DNA of 64,000 nt from Psychroflexus sediminis (GCF_900099815.1 NZ_FNCW01000004.1:124001-188000); one strand, 5' to 3'. Shown: positions 7,631-18,303, counted from the first letter of the stretch. The notes: generated by a model from the letters alone, not told the origin. Translations and numbers: made by a program.

Positions 7631-8631
7631 AATTCTTCGACAGAATCCTGAAGTTTCTCCGAGATGTAGGTTTTTTGATTTCCACTCTTATCACTGTAAA
7701 TGAAAATAACCTGCAGGTCTTGGTTAGAGCTAAGAAATTCCATTGACTTCTCAAATCCCATCGCCATGAAAGCGGTGGCATAAGCATCCGCATCGGTGCA
7801 GGTTTCAGCAATAACTGATGCAGAGAGGATATCGGTTTTCTGTGATTTTCCCGTTTTAGGATTAATCGTATGAACATATTTCTGACCCGTTTCAGCATCC
7901 ACTCTGAATTTTCTGTAATTTCCAGAAGTAGCCAGAGATTCATCATAAAGTTTAACTCCGTATTTTATTTCTCTGGAACCATCCTCAAGGGGCAATTCTA
8001 TTCCGATGACCCATGGACTATTGCTTTCGAGGTTGCTTCCCTGTACTTTCACTTCACCACCAATTTCTACCAGATAATTTTCTGAACCTTTAGATTCCAG
8101 ATAATCTCCGAACATATCTACTGTATACCCCTTAGCGATGGCATTAAAATCTAGGTATAAAGTTGATTTTGATGATTCAATCCTGTTCATCTCAGTCAAG
8201 TTTATGCTTTCAAAACCAACGAATTGAAAAAGGGAATCGATATCCTGATCCGTGACTTCTTCAGAATAACCGCCCGGTCCAAAACCATAAGCATTCACCA
8301 GCAAGCCGACACTGGGATCAAAATACCCTCCAGTATCTTCATATATACGTTTAGAGGCTCTGAAAACGCTTTGAAAATGATTGTCGACCACTATAGACGT
8401 ATCGCCAGCATTGATGTTGGAAATATCTGAATCCGGAATATACGTGCTCATAGAGGCATTGATTATATCCAAAAGCGAACTGATATCAGAAGGCCGAATA
8501 GATGCTTCACTGGAAAAATATTTGATGGTATAGGTTGTGCCTAATGCATTACCCTGGAGTGCTTTTACATCAGGGGAATCGTCGCAGGAAGCGAGAAAAA
8601 AGCTAAATAATAATACTAATAAATATTTCAT
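7627..8631 (-). CDS. apbE: FAD:protein FMN transferase (ApbE), lipoprotein
   Basis: Covalently attaches FMN to Thr residues of exported or membrane flavoproteins such as NqrB and NqrC. The signal peptide ends at lipobox LASC with Cys16. Family features include GTTYTIKYF, DPSVGLLVNAYGFG, DFNAIAKGYTVD, VEIGGEVKVQG and HTINPKTG, followed by ETCTDADAYATAFMAMG near the metal site. Normal length at 334. It lies downstream of the nqr operon on the same strand, fitting a role in Nqr maturation. Confidence 0.93.
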   Translation of the reverse strand: MKYLLVLLFSFFLASCDDSPDVKALQGNALGTTYTIKYFSSEASIRPSDISSLLDIINASMSTYIPDSDISNINAGDTSIVVDNHFQSVFRASKRIYEDTGGYFDPSVGLLVNAYGFGPGGYSEEVTDQDIDSLFQFVGFESINLTEMNRIESSKSTLYLDFNAIAKGYTVDMFGDYLESKGSENYLVEIGGEVKVQGSNLESNSPWVIGIELPLEDGSREIKYGVKLYDESLATSGNYRKFRVDAETGQKYVHTINPKTGKSQKTDILSASVIAETCTDADAYATAFMAMGFEKSMEFLSSNQDLQVIFIYSDKSGNQKTYISEKLQDSVEEF

Positions 8632-8727
8632 GCACTTACTTTTATGATTTTGTGGTCACCTGCAAGCTTTGGTGAATTAAACTGATCCCAAAACCCTGTG
8701 TTTAAAGATTATTTTAATCAATTGACT

Positions 8728-9087
8728 TTATTTGATTTCAATTAATTCTGAATAATTTAAAATATAGTCCTCTTCTGAATCTACAGGAAGATCATAACTC
8801 ACCGAGTTGGCAATACCAACTCCGGCATAAAAGGTTTTGGCATTGTGAGTGGCAGCATGCTTAGCAACTTTTTGCATGAGTTCCTCATTGTATAAAACAG
8901 GGTTTTCCGGATATTTGACGGCGCGAACTACAACAAAAATGAGCTGTTTATCTTTCGTGGCTACAAACTGTGGATTTCTTGACTTTTTACTGTTAACTGC
9001 CAAAAATTCATACCCCATGTCTTCCAAATCTTTTCCAACAACATTCATAGCAAGATTGTGAAGTTGCTGCTCTGTGAGTAATCCCAT
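8728..9087 (-). CDS. Small conserved protein of the flavobacterial nqr locus
   Basis: 119 residues starting MGLLTEQQLHNLAMNVVGKD. Homologues after nqrF in Flavobacteriaceae are often named NqrF, but this protein has no Fe-S, FAD or NADH motif and should not carry that name. No membrane segment is seen. An upstream ATG at 9138 is in frame but would require translation through a terminator hairpin (9101-9131), so the start at 9087 is preferred. Function unknown; the position between nqrF and apbE suggests a link with Na+-NQR. Confidence 0.75.
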   Translation of the reverse strand: MGLLTEQQLHNLAMNVVGKDLEDMGYEFLAVNSKKSRNPQFVATKDKQLIFVVVRAVKYPENPVLYNEELMQKVAKHAATHNAKTFYAGVGIANSVSYDLPVDSEEDYILNYSELIEIK

Positions 9088-9100
9088 AGGTTTTAGAGAT

Positions 9101-9131
9101 AAAAAAACCCAAACAAGGAGTGTTTGGGTTT
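9101..9131 (-). terminator. Intrinsic terminator of the nqr operon
   Basis: AAACCCAAACA / TGTTTGGGTTT, 11-base arms around a 5-base loop, followed on the minus strand by seven T. It lies 17 bases after the nqrF stop. Confidence 0.88.
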
Positions 9132-9148
9132 GGTTCATTTACTATATC

Positions 9149-10438
9149 TTATCCTCCAAAGTCATCAAATCTGATGTTTTCATCGGGAATTCCAAAATCT
9201 TCTCCCATTTTTTGAACGGCCTGGTTCATCAGTGGAGGTCCACAGAAATACAATTCAATATCTTCAGGCTCTTCATGATGACTTAAATAATTATCGATCA
9301 CACATTGGTGAATGAAGCCTACAAAGCCATCACCTTCTCCGTCAAGTCCATCTTTAACTTTCCAGTTATCCTCCTCCTGAGGTTCGGATAGCGCGAGATA
9401 GAATTTAAAGTTTGGAAAATCCCTTTCTAATGCTCTAAAATGCTCGGTATAAAACAATTCACGCTTTGAACGACCTCCGTACCAGAAGGTTACTTTTCTA
9501 CCGGTTTGAAGAGTTCTGAATAAATGGTATAAGTGAGAACGCATTGGAGCCATACCAGCACCACCACCAACATAAAGCATTTCCGCTTCGCTTTCGTTGA
9601 TAAAAAATTCTCCGTAAGGTCCGGAGATGGTTACTTTATCTCCTTCTTTACAGCCAAAGATATAAGAGGAAGCCACCCCAGGATTTACATCCATCCAGTC
9701 TCCTTTAGCTCTGTCGAAAGGAGGCGTAGCAATACGTACATTAAGCATGACGCGTTTACCTTCTGCCGGATAGGAAGCCATAGAATACGCTCTCTCCACG
9801 GTTTCGGTATTTTTCATCACAAGCGGCCATAATTTAAAGTTATCCCACTCGGTTTTGAATTTATCCTCTTCATCCGGATGCTCTTCTGGATGAGCAGTGA
9901 TATCCATATCTTCAAATTTCACTTCGCAGGGAGGAACTTCAATCTGGATATAACCCCCGGCCTTGTAATCCATGTCTTCAGGAATTTCAACAATAAATTC
10001 CTTGATAAATGAAGCCACGTTATAATTTGAAACGACAGTCGCTTGCCATTTTTTGATTCCGAAGACTTCTTCAGGAATCTCAATTTTCATGTCTTGTTTG
10101 ACTTTCACCTGACAACCAAGTCTCCAGCCCTCAGCAATTTCCTTTCTTGTAAAGTGTGGTTCTTCGGTTGGCAAAATAGCACCACCTCCATCTTTTACGA
10201 TACACTTGCATTGAACGCAGGTGCCACCACCTCCACAGGCAGAAGGTAAAAACAATTTATTATCACTCAAAGTGGTTAACAACGTAGAACCTGAATCTAC
10301 TTCTAAATCTTCTTCACCATTCACATTAATCTTAACTGGTCCCGAAGGCGATAATTTTGCTTTGGCTGATAATAATATAACAACCAGCAACAAAATTAAG
10401 GTTAAGAATACTGCTACACTCGCTAATATAACTGTCAT
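9149..10438 (-). CDS. nqrF: Na+-translocating NADH:quinone reductase subunit F
   Basis: Electron entry subunit: oxidises NADH and passes electrons through FAD and a 2Fe-2S centre. An N-terminal membrane helix (3-24) is followed by a ferredoxin domain with Cys68, Cys74, Cys77 and a fourth Cys in LGCQV near 111. The FAD motif RAYSMASYP is near 216 and the NADH-binding [15 protein letters not shown] near 286. The C-terminal FDDFGG is typical. At 429 residues it is slightly longer than the enterobacterial protein because of the acidic stretch around 185-200. Confidence 0.96.
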   Translation of the reverse strand: MTVILASVAVFLTLILLLVVILLSAKAKLSPSGPVKINVNGEEDLEVDSGSTLLTTLSDNKLFLPSACGGGGTCVQCKCIVKDGGGAILPTEEPHFTRKEIAEGWRLGCQVKVKQDMKIEIPEEVFGIKKWQATVVSNYNVASFIKEFIVEIPEDMDYKAGGYIQIEVPPCEVKFEDMDITAHPEEHPDEEDKFKTEWDNFKLWPLVMKNTETVERAYSMASYPAEGKRVMLNVRIATPPFDRAKGDWMDVNPGVASSYIFGCKEGDKVTISGPYGEFFINESEAEMLYVGGGAGMAPMRSHLYHLFRTLQTGRKVTFWYGGRSKRELFYTEHFRALERDFPNFKFYLALSEPQEEDNWKVKDGLDGEGDGFVGFIHQCVIDNYLSHHEEPEDIELYFCGPPLMNQAVQKMGEDFGIPDENIRFDDFGG

Positions 10439-10450
10439 AATCTTCTTTGT

Positions 10451-11065
10451 TTATAATTTAATACCCATAAAACTCATAAATCCAATCGCCATCAATCCGG
10501 TAATGATAAAGGTGATACCAAGACCCTTGAGCGGAGCAGGAACATTGGAGTAAGCAATTTTTTCTCTAATCGCTGCAATAGCAAGGATGGCTAAAAACCA
10601 GCCAATTCCACTACCAAGACCATATACAGCTGCGCCTTCAATACCGCTAAAATCCTTTTGCTGCATAAATAAAGAACCTCCCAAAATAGCACAGTTTACA
10701 GCAATTAGCGGTAAAAAGATACCCAAAGATCCATATAAAGCAGGAGCAAATTTTTCTACAATCATCTCCACTAATTGTACCATAGAAGCAATAACCGCTA
10801 TAAACATGATAAAGCTAAGAAAACTCAAATCCACACTGGCAAATTCTGAGCCTAACCAACTCAATGCGCCGGGCTGTAATAAGTAATTATCCAAAAGATA
10901 ATTGACAGGCACGGTGATTAACAGGACAAAAATAACAGCAAGACCTAAACCAACAGCAGTTTTCACTGTTTTGGATACAGCCAGGTAGGAACACATGCCT
11001 AAAAAATAGGCGAAGATCATATTTTCTATGAAAATACTTTTGACAAATAAGTTTATTAAATCCAT
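10451..11065 (-). CDS. nqrE: Na+-translocating NADH:quinone reductase subunit E
   Basis: 204 residues with six predicted membrane helices. The half-channel signature [19 protein letters not shown] near the start and [11 protein letters not shown] near 122 hold the two Cys (near 25 and 124) thought to bind an Fe centre shared with NqrD. Twelve bases separate it from nqrF, so same operon. Confidence 0.95.
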   Translation of the reverse strand: MDLINLFVKSIFIENMIFAYFLGMCSYLAVSKTVKTAVGLGLAVIFVLLITVPVNYLLDNYLLQPGALSWLGSEFASVDLSFLSFIMFIAVIASMVQLVEMIVEKFAPALYGSLGIFLPLIAVNCAILGGSLFMQQKDFSGIEGAAVYGLGSGIGWFLAILAIAAIREKIAYSNVPAPLKGLGITFIITGLMAIGFMSFMGIKL

Positions 11066-11079
11066 CTATGAGGTTTTAT

Positions 11080-11829
11080 TTAATTTTCTTCAATTAATTT
11101 TCTGTTTCTCGCTCTCTGAATCCAAATCAAGATACCCACAACAATAAGAGCCATAGGAGATAACAGGAAAAAACCATTATCTTCATAACCCATGGCATAC
11201 AATCCGGTGGATTCTGCCATAGTAACACCTTTATGGCCCAATATTTCATATCCAAGCAACTTGCCAGAGCCAAATAATTCTCTGAAAAAAGCAACGATGA
11301 TGAGGATAAGTCCATATCCGGCCGCGTTACCAATTCCGTCAAGGAAAGATTTGTAAACCCCGTTACCTAAAGCAAAAGCTTCAAGACGGCCCATAATGAT
11401 ACAGTTGGTGATTATCAAACCGATGAAAATAGACAATTGCTTACTCACATCGAAAGCATAGGCTTTCAAAATTTGATCCACAAGAATTACCATGGAAGCC
11501 ACTACAACGAGCTGGACAATAATTCTAATTCGACTTGGTATTGAGTTTCTTAAAAGCGAAATAATGACGTTACTAAAAGCCATAACGAAAACTACAGCCA
11601 GTGACATAACGATCGCAGGTTTTAACTGAACCGTAATTGCCAAAGCGGAACAAATACCTAAAACCTGAACGGTGATAGGGTTGTTATCGTCTAAAGGATC
11701 TTTTAAAATTTTTCGGTTTGCCTTGGACAGGAAGTGTTCTTTCTCTTCAGAACTCGATAAAAAGAGAAGCATTTCGCTTTTCTTCTTTTCTTCTGCAGTC
11801 TGAGGCTTTTGATTTTTTTCTAAGCTCAT
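11080..11829 (-). CDS. nqrD: Na+-translocating NADH:quinone reductase subunit D
   Basis: Membrane partner of NqrE. The conserved part begins at [29 protein letters not shown] (about residue 35) and holds Cys residues in GICSAL and [11 protein letters not shown] matching those of NqrE. The first 34 residues form a charged, Lys/Glu-rich extension ([21 protein letters not shown]) that most family members lack; a start at Met20 would shorten it. The ATG at 11829 lies two bases after the nqrC stop. Confidence 0.93.
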   Translation of the reverse strand: MSLEKNQKPQTAEEKKKSEMLLFLSSSEEKEHFLSKANRKILKDPLDDNNPITVQVLGICSALAITVQLKPAIVMSLAVVFVMAFSNVIISLLRNSIPSRIRIIVQLVVVASMVILVDQILKAYAFDVSKQLSIFIGLIITNCIIMGRLEAFALGNGVYKSFLDGIGNAAGYGLILIIVAFFRELFGSGKLLGYEILGHKGVTMAESTGLYAMGYEDNGFFLLSPMALIVVGILIWIQRARNRKLIEEN

Positions 11830-11831
11830 AA

Positions 11832-12557
11832 TTATCTGGTTACAACTTTAATTTCTTGACGCTTTTTGAAGAAAGGCAAATAATTTTTCAATCTATTCTC
11901 AATCATTTCAGAAACACCATCACTCGTAATTGTGGCGCCTGAAATAGAGTCTACCTTGTTATCATCTTTATCACTTCCACCACTGTAGCCTTTCACAACA
12001 TTCACTCCTACTAATTCACCCTTGTCATTGAAGATTTTTTCGTCTACAAAACGCTGCTGAAACCAGTCAGTGGTAATTTCAGCGCCAAGGCCGGCAGTTT
12101 CGCCTTTGTGGTCATAAACAACACCTTTTACGGTATTTGCATCATCTTTTAAAGCGATATAACCCCAGATGGCATCCCAGAGACCACTGCCTCTCAAAGG
12201 AGCAATAAAGTATTCTGATCCTTCATAATTTGCAATATATAAGGGAAAAGTCTGCTCCTCTACTGGTTTTGAGAGTTCTTTAGCTAAATCTACCTCAAAA
12301 GCATTGACCTCCGTTTTATCTTCACCTTTATGGTTTAAAGACAACTGTTGCGTGATGTGCTTATTAAATAGTTCTTCAGCGTTTTCTCTACTGGTTTGAA
12401 TACCAATAGTTGCTAGAATATTTTGCATTTTTTCTTTACGAACATTTTCTTTTTGCAGCGGACTTAATGTAGTGGCAGTAAAAGAAAGGGTTACTGCTAC
12501 AACAATGACCATGATTATCGCAAAAATAAATGTATATGCGTTACTGTTTTTATCCAT
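11832..12557 (-). CDS. nqrC: Na+-translocating NADH:quinone reductase subunit C
   Basis: 241 residues: one N-terminal membrane helix (about 8-30), then a periplasmic FMN-binding domain. The flavinylation motif [12 protein letters not shown] places the FMN-carrying Thr at about 209, the target of ApbE. Upstream nqrB ends two bases before, so translation is probably coupled. Confidence 0.95.
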   Translation of the reverse strand: MDKNSNAYTFIFAIIMVIVVAVTLSFTATTLSPLQKENVRKEKMQNILATIGIQTSRENAEELFNKHITQQLSLNHKGEDKTEVNAFEVDLAKELSKPVEEQTFPLYIANYEGSEYFIAPLRGSGLWDAIWGYIALKDDANTVKGVVYDHKGETAGLGAEITTDWFQQRFVDEKIFNDKGELVGVNVVKGYSGGSDKDDNKVDSISGATITSDGVSEMIENRLKNYLPFFKKRQEIKVVTR

Positions 12558-12559
12558 TG

Positions 12560-13732
12560 TTAGGCTGTTTTTACAGTTTTGGTTTCTAATCTTTTTTTCC
12601 TCTTCTTGATGTTACCTTCTATCACGTAATGATCTATGGTTGGCGCAAACACATTTAAAAGTAATATGGAGAGCATTATCCCTTCAGGATATGCTGGATT
12701 CAACGTACGAATTATGATAGCTATCACACCTATCAAAGCGCCATAAACCCATTTACCTCTTAATGTTTGGGCTGCACTTACGGGGTCTGTCGCCATAAAC
12801 ACGATACCAAAAGCAAATCCACCAACTATCAAGTGGTTGTACCAGGCAAAATTAGTCATACCGTTACCCTCAACACCAAAAGATGGCAGAGCATTTAATA
12901 GTAAAGCCATTGCTGCCGCACCAAGAATGCCACTAAGTATGATTCTCCAGTCACCTACTTTGGACAGCACCAGAATTAAGGCTCCAGCAGCGATACATAG
13001 AACAGATGTTTCTGCAATAGACCCCGGGATAACCCCCGTAAGCATTTCTGCAGAGCTATAGGTAATCTCATTATTAGCTGACAAAGAACCCAAAATAGTT
13101 TCACCGGAAATAGAGTCGATATTTGAAGCTTCACTCACCCATACCTTATTTCCAGACATATAGGTAGGGTATGCAAAATAAGCGAAAGCTCTGGCCGTAA
13201 GTGCCGGGTTAAGAATATTCATGCCTGTACCTCCAAAAGCTTCTTTACCAATTAAAACTGCAAATATTACAGATAAAGCCACCATCCATAACGGAATATC
13301 AACCGGCATAATCATTGGAATAAGTAAACCGGTCACCAAATATCCTTCATTAACCTCGTGGCCTCTCATGATGGCAAAAGCAAACTCAAGCCCCAGACCG
13401 ACGGCGTAAGACACCACGATCATAGGAACGACTTTGTAAGCTCCATGAAGAAATGCTTCTAAAATTCCAGGGTTCTCACCAAGCTGAGTGAAATGCTGAT
13501 AACCTGTATTCCACATACCAAATAATAAGGCCGGAATAAGAGCTAAAACCACAGTTATCATTGTTCTCTTCAAATCTACTGCATCTCTGATGTGCGCGCC
13601 CTTTTTGGTAGTATGGTCTGGCACAAACAAGAACGTATCTAGCGCATTTATAGCCGGACGATACTTCTCAAGCTTGTTACCTGGCTCAAAAGGCTCCTTA
13701 ATTTGATCAATTTTCTGTCTAATCCAATTCAT
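12560..13732 (-). CDS. nqrB: Na+-translocating NADH:quinone reductase subunit B
   Basis: The large membrane subunit that binds riboflavin and covalent FMN and takes part in Na+ transport. 390 residues and about ten hydrophobic segments. The motif DSISGET places the likely flavinylated Thr at 212, in the SGxT pattern recognised by ApbE. GTGMNILNPALTARAF near 168-183 is characteristic. Between nqrA and nqrC with short gaps. Confidence 0.95.
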   Translation of the reverse strand: MNWIRQKIDQIKEPFEPGNKLEKYRPAINALDTFLFVPDHTTKKGAHIRDAVDLKRTMITVVLALIPALLFGMWNTGYQHFTQLGENPGILEAFLHGAYKVVPMIVVSYAVGLGLEFAFAIMRGHEVNEGYLVTGLLIPMIMPVDIPLWMVALSVIFAVLIGKEAFGGTGMNILNPALTARAFAYFAYPTYMSGNKVWVSEASNIDSISGETILGSLSANNEITYSSAEMLTGVIPGSIAETSVLCIAAGALILVLSKVGDWRIILSGILGAAAMALLLNALPSFGVEGNGMTNFAWYNHLIVGGFAFGIVFMATDPVSAAQTLRGKWVYGALIGVIAIIIRTLNPAYPEGIMLSILLLNVFAPTIDHYVIEGNIKKRKKRLETKTVKTA

Positions 13733-13746
13733 GTTTATATATAAAT

Positions 13747-15090
13747 TTATCCTACTTCTGTTATCATAATATCCAAACCGTTGCGAATAATAGACTGAGC
13801 TTCGATTTTGGATGTATTTGTGTATTCTACTAAGGCAAAATCCTCTGGTACAACTTCGTAAATACCAAGATTTTCCATTTTTTCAATATCACCTGCCATG
13901 CAGGCTTTTATAAGTTGCATTGGCATAATATCCAAAGGCATCATCTCCTCCATTTCTCCAGTAACAACCAATGCTCTTTCCTCTCCGTTTAGATTGGTAT
14001 TCACTTCATATTTCTTATTTGGAAACAACCAGGACAGGGATGTTTTTGAAGCAGAGTGAATATCGTTATCCTTAAAAGGAATCCAGCCAAACATTCTGTA
14101 TTCATTTCCTTCCGGAATCACCGTTAAGGTATTGGAGAAGTAATTGATATAACCATCTTCTTCTATTTTTTCGCCAGTAAGCACATTCCCACTTATGATT
14201 CTGGAATTGTCGTCATGATCTTTCAAAATTGAAGAAACTTCAGCCCCAATAATGGTTTTGAAATATTTTCTGTGTTTTGCTGCTGAACCAGTAACCACTA
14301 CAGTTCTTTCAGCATTATATTTTCCGGTTTTGAATTGCTCCCCGATTATGGCAACATCTTCAGGATTAATAGTCCAAACGCGCTCCCCTCTGTTCATAGG
14401 TTCTGTCTCATGAATCAAAGTTCCTACATTGCCAGCAGGATGAGGACCAGAAATGGTAATCAATTCCACATTTTCAATATCCTTCAGAAAACTTGCAGAT
14501 TGCTTATCTACACCCAGATAAACCTTTCCTCCGGTTAGCTTAGTCAAAGCATTGATTCCATTCTGAAAAAACTCTGCTTTATCTTTTAAGATAAATTCAT
14601 AGTCCGCAGACAATGGTGCTGTATCATAAGCAGAGATATAAATCGCCTTGGGTGTATCCTCAGCCTCAGCCGGAATGTTATAAGGCCTTTGATTTAAAAA
14701 AACACCTAATCCAGTGGAAAATATTCTGTCTTTTACTTCAGAAGAATCTGACTTTAAAGGATCCATGATACCAAAATCCTTGTAAGACATCTCATCATCG
14801 GCCTCTATAATAACGCTTAAAATTTTTCTTTTAGCACCACGCTTGATTTCCCTTAGTGTTCCGCTAACCGGAGATACAACTCTGGTTTTATCTGAATATT
14901 TAGAGAAAAAAACTTCATCACCAGCATTTAATTTAGCGCCTTCTTTGAGAACCATTTTAGGCACCAAAGAATGAAAATTTGAAGGTCTTAAAGCAACTGT
15001 TTTCGATTTTTGAGCCTGCTCAATAGAATTTTCTGCTTCACCTTTTAGTTTTAGCGTTAAACCCTTTTTAATCTTTATGTCTATGGGCAT
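13747..15090 (-). CDS. nqrA: Na+-translocating NADH:quinone reductase subunit A
   Basis: 447 residues, cytoplasmic, first gene of the operon. The N-terminal domain has a biotin/lipoyl-like fold (SPVSGTLREIKRGAKRKI), then GPHPAGNVGTLIHE and the quinone-site region are as in the family. No membrane segments. Fourteen bases separate it from nqrB. Confidence 0.95.
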   Translation of the reverse strand: MPIDIKIKKGLTLKLKGEAENSIEQAQKSKTVALRPSNFHSLVPKMVLKEGAKLNAGDEVFFSKYSDKTRVVSPVSGTLREIKRGAKRKILSVIIEADDEMSYKDFGIMDPLKSDSSEVKDRIFSTGLGVFLNQRPYNIPAEAEDTPKAIYISAYDTAPLSADYEFILKDKAEFFQNGINALTKLTGGKVYLGVDKQSASFLKDIENVELITISGPHPAGNVGTLIHETEPMNRGERVWTINPEDVAIIGEQFKTGKYNAERTVVVTGSAAKHRKYFKTIIGAEVSSILKDHDDNSRIISGNVLTGEKIEEDGYINYFSNTLTVIPEGNEYRMFGWIPFKDNDIHSASKTSLSWLFPNKKYEVNTNLNGEERALVVTGEMEEMMPLDIMPMQLIKACMAGDIEKMENLGIYEVVPEDFALVEYTNTSKIEAQSIIRNGLDIMITEVG

Positions 15091-15116
15091 CTGTAAATAA
15101 AATTTTATTTGGTTTG

Positions 15117-15124
15117 CAAATTTA
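15117..15124 (-). promoter_or_regulatory. Putative -7 element of the nqr operon
   Basis: On the minus strand this reads TAAATTTG, matching TAnnTTTG, 27 bases before the nqrA ATG. No clear -33 TTG at the usual spacing. Confidence 0.5.
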
Positions 15125-15195
15125 ATAATTTAACTTACATTCTTGAAGGAAACAAATCTTATAGTTTTATTATTTATATTCAATCTAAACAACTT

Positions 15196-16485
15196 ATGAT
15201 CCCCACAAATTTCAGGCTTTACTCGCGTTTTTCAAAGCTTATCATCATAATTTTAATAAGTTTTACGAATTATTTGTCTTTTGGTCAGCAAGTTTACGAG
15301 ACTTTGCCTCCAGATTTTATTAAAACCATCGAATTTTTTGGATCAAACAGTGAATTTAGCGGCACGCCTGTTATCCCTTTGCAAGACTCAATTTTACTTA
15401 AGTTTGACGATTTAACAGCAGCTGAAAATGATTACTACTACGAAATAGAACATTATAATTTTGACTGGACACCTTCTCAGCTTTCCGAAAATGAATTTTT
15501 AGAGGGATTTGACAACATTCGATTATTTGATTATACAAATTCCTTCACTACTTTACAAGCCTACACCCATTATGAGTTAAAATTACCAAATCAAAACACT
15601 CGGCGTTTTAAAGTCAGCGGAAACTACATGCTCAAGATTTTTAATGCCGATAAACAGATTCTTTTTTCCAGAAAATTTATCGTGTATGAAAATCTGGTCG
15701 ATGTAGATGTTGAAATAAGACGATCCAGAACTTCGGCGTTTATCGATAAGAAACAAGTAGTCAACTTCGAAATAGGGAGAAAAGATTTCTTTTTCAGAAA
15801 TCCGGACCAGACCGTAAAAACTGCAGTAGTGCAAAATAATGACTTTACAACCGCCATCTACGACCTCAAACCCCAATTTACGCTCGGTAATACGTTGGTT
15901 TATAAATATGATGAAGAATCGTCTTTTTGGGGAGGTAATGAATATTTAAACTTTGATAATAGTGATATTAGACAGGGAACCTTAAGAATAAAACGCATAG
16001 AATTACTGGACTTGTACAACACCTATCTTTACCCCAACTTCGTAAGACATGGAAAAGTTTATACCTACTATCCGGATATCAATGGAGCTTTCAGAATCAA
16101 TACATTACAGGGTGAAAACAAGGACATTGAATCGGAGTACGCTAAAGTGCATTTTTCACTACTTAATTCTAGAGATTTAGATGGTGGAGAAATACACCTC
16201 TATGGAAGGTTCAATAATTACGTACTGGATGACAGCACCTTAATGGTGGCCGATGAAAAGAAAGAAAATACGTTTAACAATGTTTTACTAATGAAGCAAG
16301 GGTTCTACAATTTCAAATATGTCTATTTGGACAAAAACGGAAATTTTAATGAAGGATTTATTAGTGGAAATCATGAAATTACTGAAAACAATTATCAGGT
16401 AATTGTCTATTATAGAGATATAGGAGCCAGATTTGATAGAGTTATTGGAACAGGTTCTGGTAATAGCGAGAATATTATTAATTAA
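15196..16485 (+). CDS. DUF5103 domain protein, exported
   Basis: 429 residues from the ATG at 15196, which starts a good signal peptide (MIPTNFRLYSRFSKLIIIILISF..., cleavage probably after SFG at about 31). An ATG-like frame extends 87 bases further upstream but would bury the signal peptide. The body is beta-rich with many aromatic residues (YYYEIEHYNFDWTPSQ, GFYNFKYVYLD), matching DUF5103, a Bacteroidota family of unknown function. Divergent from nqrA. Confidence 0.8.
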   Translation: MIPTNFRLYSRFSKLIIIILISFTNYLSFGQQVYETLPPDFIKTIEFFGSNSEFSGTPVIPLQDSILLKFDDLTAAENDYYYEIEHYNFDWTPSQLSENEFLEGFDNIRLFDYTNSFTTLQAYTHYELKLPNQNTRRFKVSGNYMLKIFNADKQILFSRKFIVYENLVDVDVEIRRSRTSAFIDKKQVVNFEIGRKDFFFRNPDQTVKTAVVQNNDFTTAIYDLKPQFTLGNTLVYKYDEESSFWGGNEYLNFDNSDIRQGTLRIKRIELLDLYNTYLYPNFVRHGKVYTYYPDINGAFRINTLQGENKDIESEYAKVHFSLLNSRDLDGGEIHLYGRFNNYVLDDSTLMVADEKKENTFNNVLLMKQGFYNFKYVYLDKNGNFNEGFISGNHEITENNYQVIVYYRDIGARFDRVIGTGSGNSENIIN

Positions 16486-16548
16486 GTTATCTTAACAAGT
16501 ATTAATAAAAGCTTATCATCATAAATTTTCTCACTATAACATATAATC

Positions 16549-16556
16549 TATCTTTG
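16549..16556 (+). promoter_or_regulatory. Putative -7 element (TATCTTTG) for pruA
   Basis: Matches TAnnTTTG and lies 29 bases before the ATG at 16585. The upstream TTTTC near 16526 could act as a weak -33 element. Confidence 0.5.
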
Positions 16557-16584
16557 TAAAGATCAATTATAAAAAAATAAAATT

Positions 16585-18210
16585 ATGGGAAAAGGATATT
16601 TTCAAGTGCCTAGTGCTATAAACGAACCAATTAAAACCTATGCTCCTGGATCTCCAGAAAGGGATTCTATAGAAAAGATGTATAAAGAAATATACAATCA
16701 AAAAGCAGAAATTCCTTTATACATAGGTGATAAAGAAATCAAAACAGGAAATACCAAAAGTATAAGACCTCCGCATGATCATCAACATGAAGTAGGTATT
16801 TATCATACGGCTGATGAACAGCATGTTGAACAGGCTATAGATACTGCCCTGGAAGCCAGAAAAGAATGGGCTAAATTACCTTGGGAGCAAAGAGCTGCTG
16901 TATTTTTAAAAGCAGCTGACTTAATCTCTGGACCTTACAGAGATAAAATGAATGCAACTACCATGATCGGTCAGTCAAAAACTGTTTTTCAAGCTGAAAT
17001 TGATTCTGCTTGCGAAATCTGTGACTTCTTAAGATTTAATGTGGAGTACATGTCAGAAATTTACAGAGAACAACCAGAATCTGCAGACAATGAATGGAAC
17101 AGACTTGAACACAGACCACTAGAAGGTTTTGTATATGCTATTACTCCTTTCAATTTTACAGCCATTGCAGGAAACTTGCCATCAAGCGCCGCTCTTATGG
17201 GAAATGTTGCCGTTTGGAAACCCAGTGATAGCCAAATGCTCTCTGCACAAGTGATTATGGAAGTATTTAAAGAAGCTGGTTTGCCAGATGGTGTTATCAA
17301 TATGATTATTGGTGACCCCGTTATGATTACTGACAAAATTTTAGCGAGAAAAGAATTTGCAGGCATTCACTTTACAGGAAGCACCAGTGTATTTAAAGGC
17401 ATCTGGTCTAAAATTGGTGAAAACATTCACAACTACAATACTTACCCAAGAATAGTTGGTGAGACTGGTGGTAAAGATTTCATTGTCGCTCATAAATCTG
17501 CAGATGCGCAGGTAGTCGCTACTGCCTTATTGAGAGGTGCCTTCGAATTTCAAGGTCAAAAATGTAGTGCAGCTTCGAGATCTTATATTTCTAGCAGTCT
17601 ATGGCCTAGTGTAAAAGAAAAGCTCGTTAATGACGTGAAGTCAATCAAAATGGGACCTACTGGAGATTTAAGCAACTTCATTGGCGCCGTAATTCACGAA
17701 CAATCTTTCGATAAATTATCAGAATATATTGAAAGAGCTAAGAAAAGTGACGAAGCAGAAATCATAGTTGGTGGTAATTGCGATAAGTCTGAAGGTTATT
17801 TTGTAGAACCTACAGTGATTGTAACTACCAATCCTAAATACGAAACTATGGTCGAAGAATTGTTTGGACCAGTGTTGACGCTTTATGTGTATGATGATGA
17901 TAAATACGAGGAAACACTGCATTTGGTAGATAATACAAGTCAGTATGGATTAACAGGTTCTATCATTTCTACAGATCGCTATGCAGCATCGGTAGCAACG
18001 GACATCCTTCAAAATTCTGCTGGTAACTTCTACATCAATGACAAATGTACAGGTGCCGTTGTCGGTCGCCAGCCATTTGGTGGTGCCAGAAATAGCGGTA
18101 CTAATGATAAAGCAGGGTCTAAGTTTAACCTATTGAGATGGTCTTCACCAAGATTGATCAAGGAAACTTTTGTTCCGGCAACAGATTATACGTATCCTCA
18201 TATGGGATAA
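16585..18210 (+). CDS. pruA: L-glutamate gamma-semialdehyde dehydrogenase (P5C dehydrogenase)
   Basis: Oxidises glutamate semialdehyde, formed from pyrroline-5-carboxylate, to glutamate in proline breakdown. Aldehyde dehydrogenase fold with general base Glu293 (GETGGKDF), nucleophile Cys327 (FQGQKCSAASR) and ITPFNFTAIAGNLP near 190. 541 residues, close to the stand-alone PruA of Bacteroidota and eukaryotic ALDH4. It stands alone between its own promoter element and terminator; no proline dehydrogenase gene is beside it. Confidence 0.94.
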   Translation: MGKGYFQVPSAINEPIKTYAPGSPERDSIEKMYKEIYNQKAEIPLYIGDKEIKTGNTKSIRPPHDHQHEVGIYHTADEQHVEQAIDTALEARKEWAKLPWEQRAAVFLKAADLISGPYRDKMNATTMIGQSKTVFQAEIDSACEICDFLRFNVEYMSEIYREQPESADNEWNRLEHRPLEGFVYAITPFNFTAIAGNLPSSAALMGNVAVWKPSDSQMLSAQVIMEVFKEAGLPDGVINMIIGDPVMITDKILARKEFAGIHFTGSTSVFKGIWSKIGENIHNYNTYPRIVGETGGKDFIVAHKSADAQVVATALLRGAFEFQGQKCSAASRSYISSSLWPSVKEKLVNDVKSIKMGPTGDLSNFIGAVIHEQSFDKLSEYIERAKKSDEAEIIVGGNCDKSEGYFVEPTVIVTTNPKYETMVEELFGPVLTLYVYDDDKYEETLHLVDNTSQYGLTGSIISTDRYAASVATDILQNSAGNFYINDKCTGAVVGRQPFGGARNSGTNDKAGSKFNLLRWSSPRLIKETFVPATDYTYPHMG

Positions 18211-18230
18211 TTAATACTCTATTCTAAAAC

Positions 18231-18267
18231 AAAAAATCCCTCAATAGTTGCTATTGAGGGATTTTTT
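18231..18267. terminator. Intrinsic terminator, probably bidirectional
   Basis: Perfect 17-base arms (AAAAAATCCCTCAATAG / CTATTGAGGGATTTTTT) around TTG. T-runs form on both strands, so it can serve both pruA and the convergent rsmG. Confidence 0.92.
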
Positions 18268-18303
18268 GTTTTACACCAGTTTTTTTTATCTGATGAGATT
18301 TAA

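Noticed and set aside
9088-9138. Longer start for the small nqr-locus protein
   Set aside because: It would place the start codon upstream of an intrinsic terminator hairpin that ends the nqr transcript.
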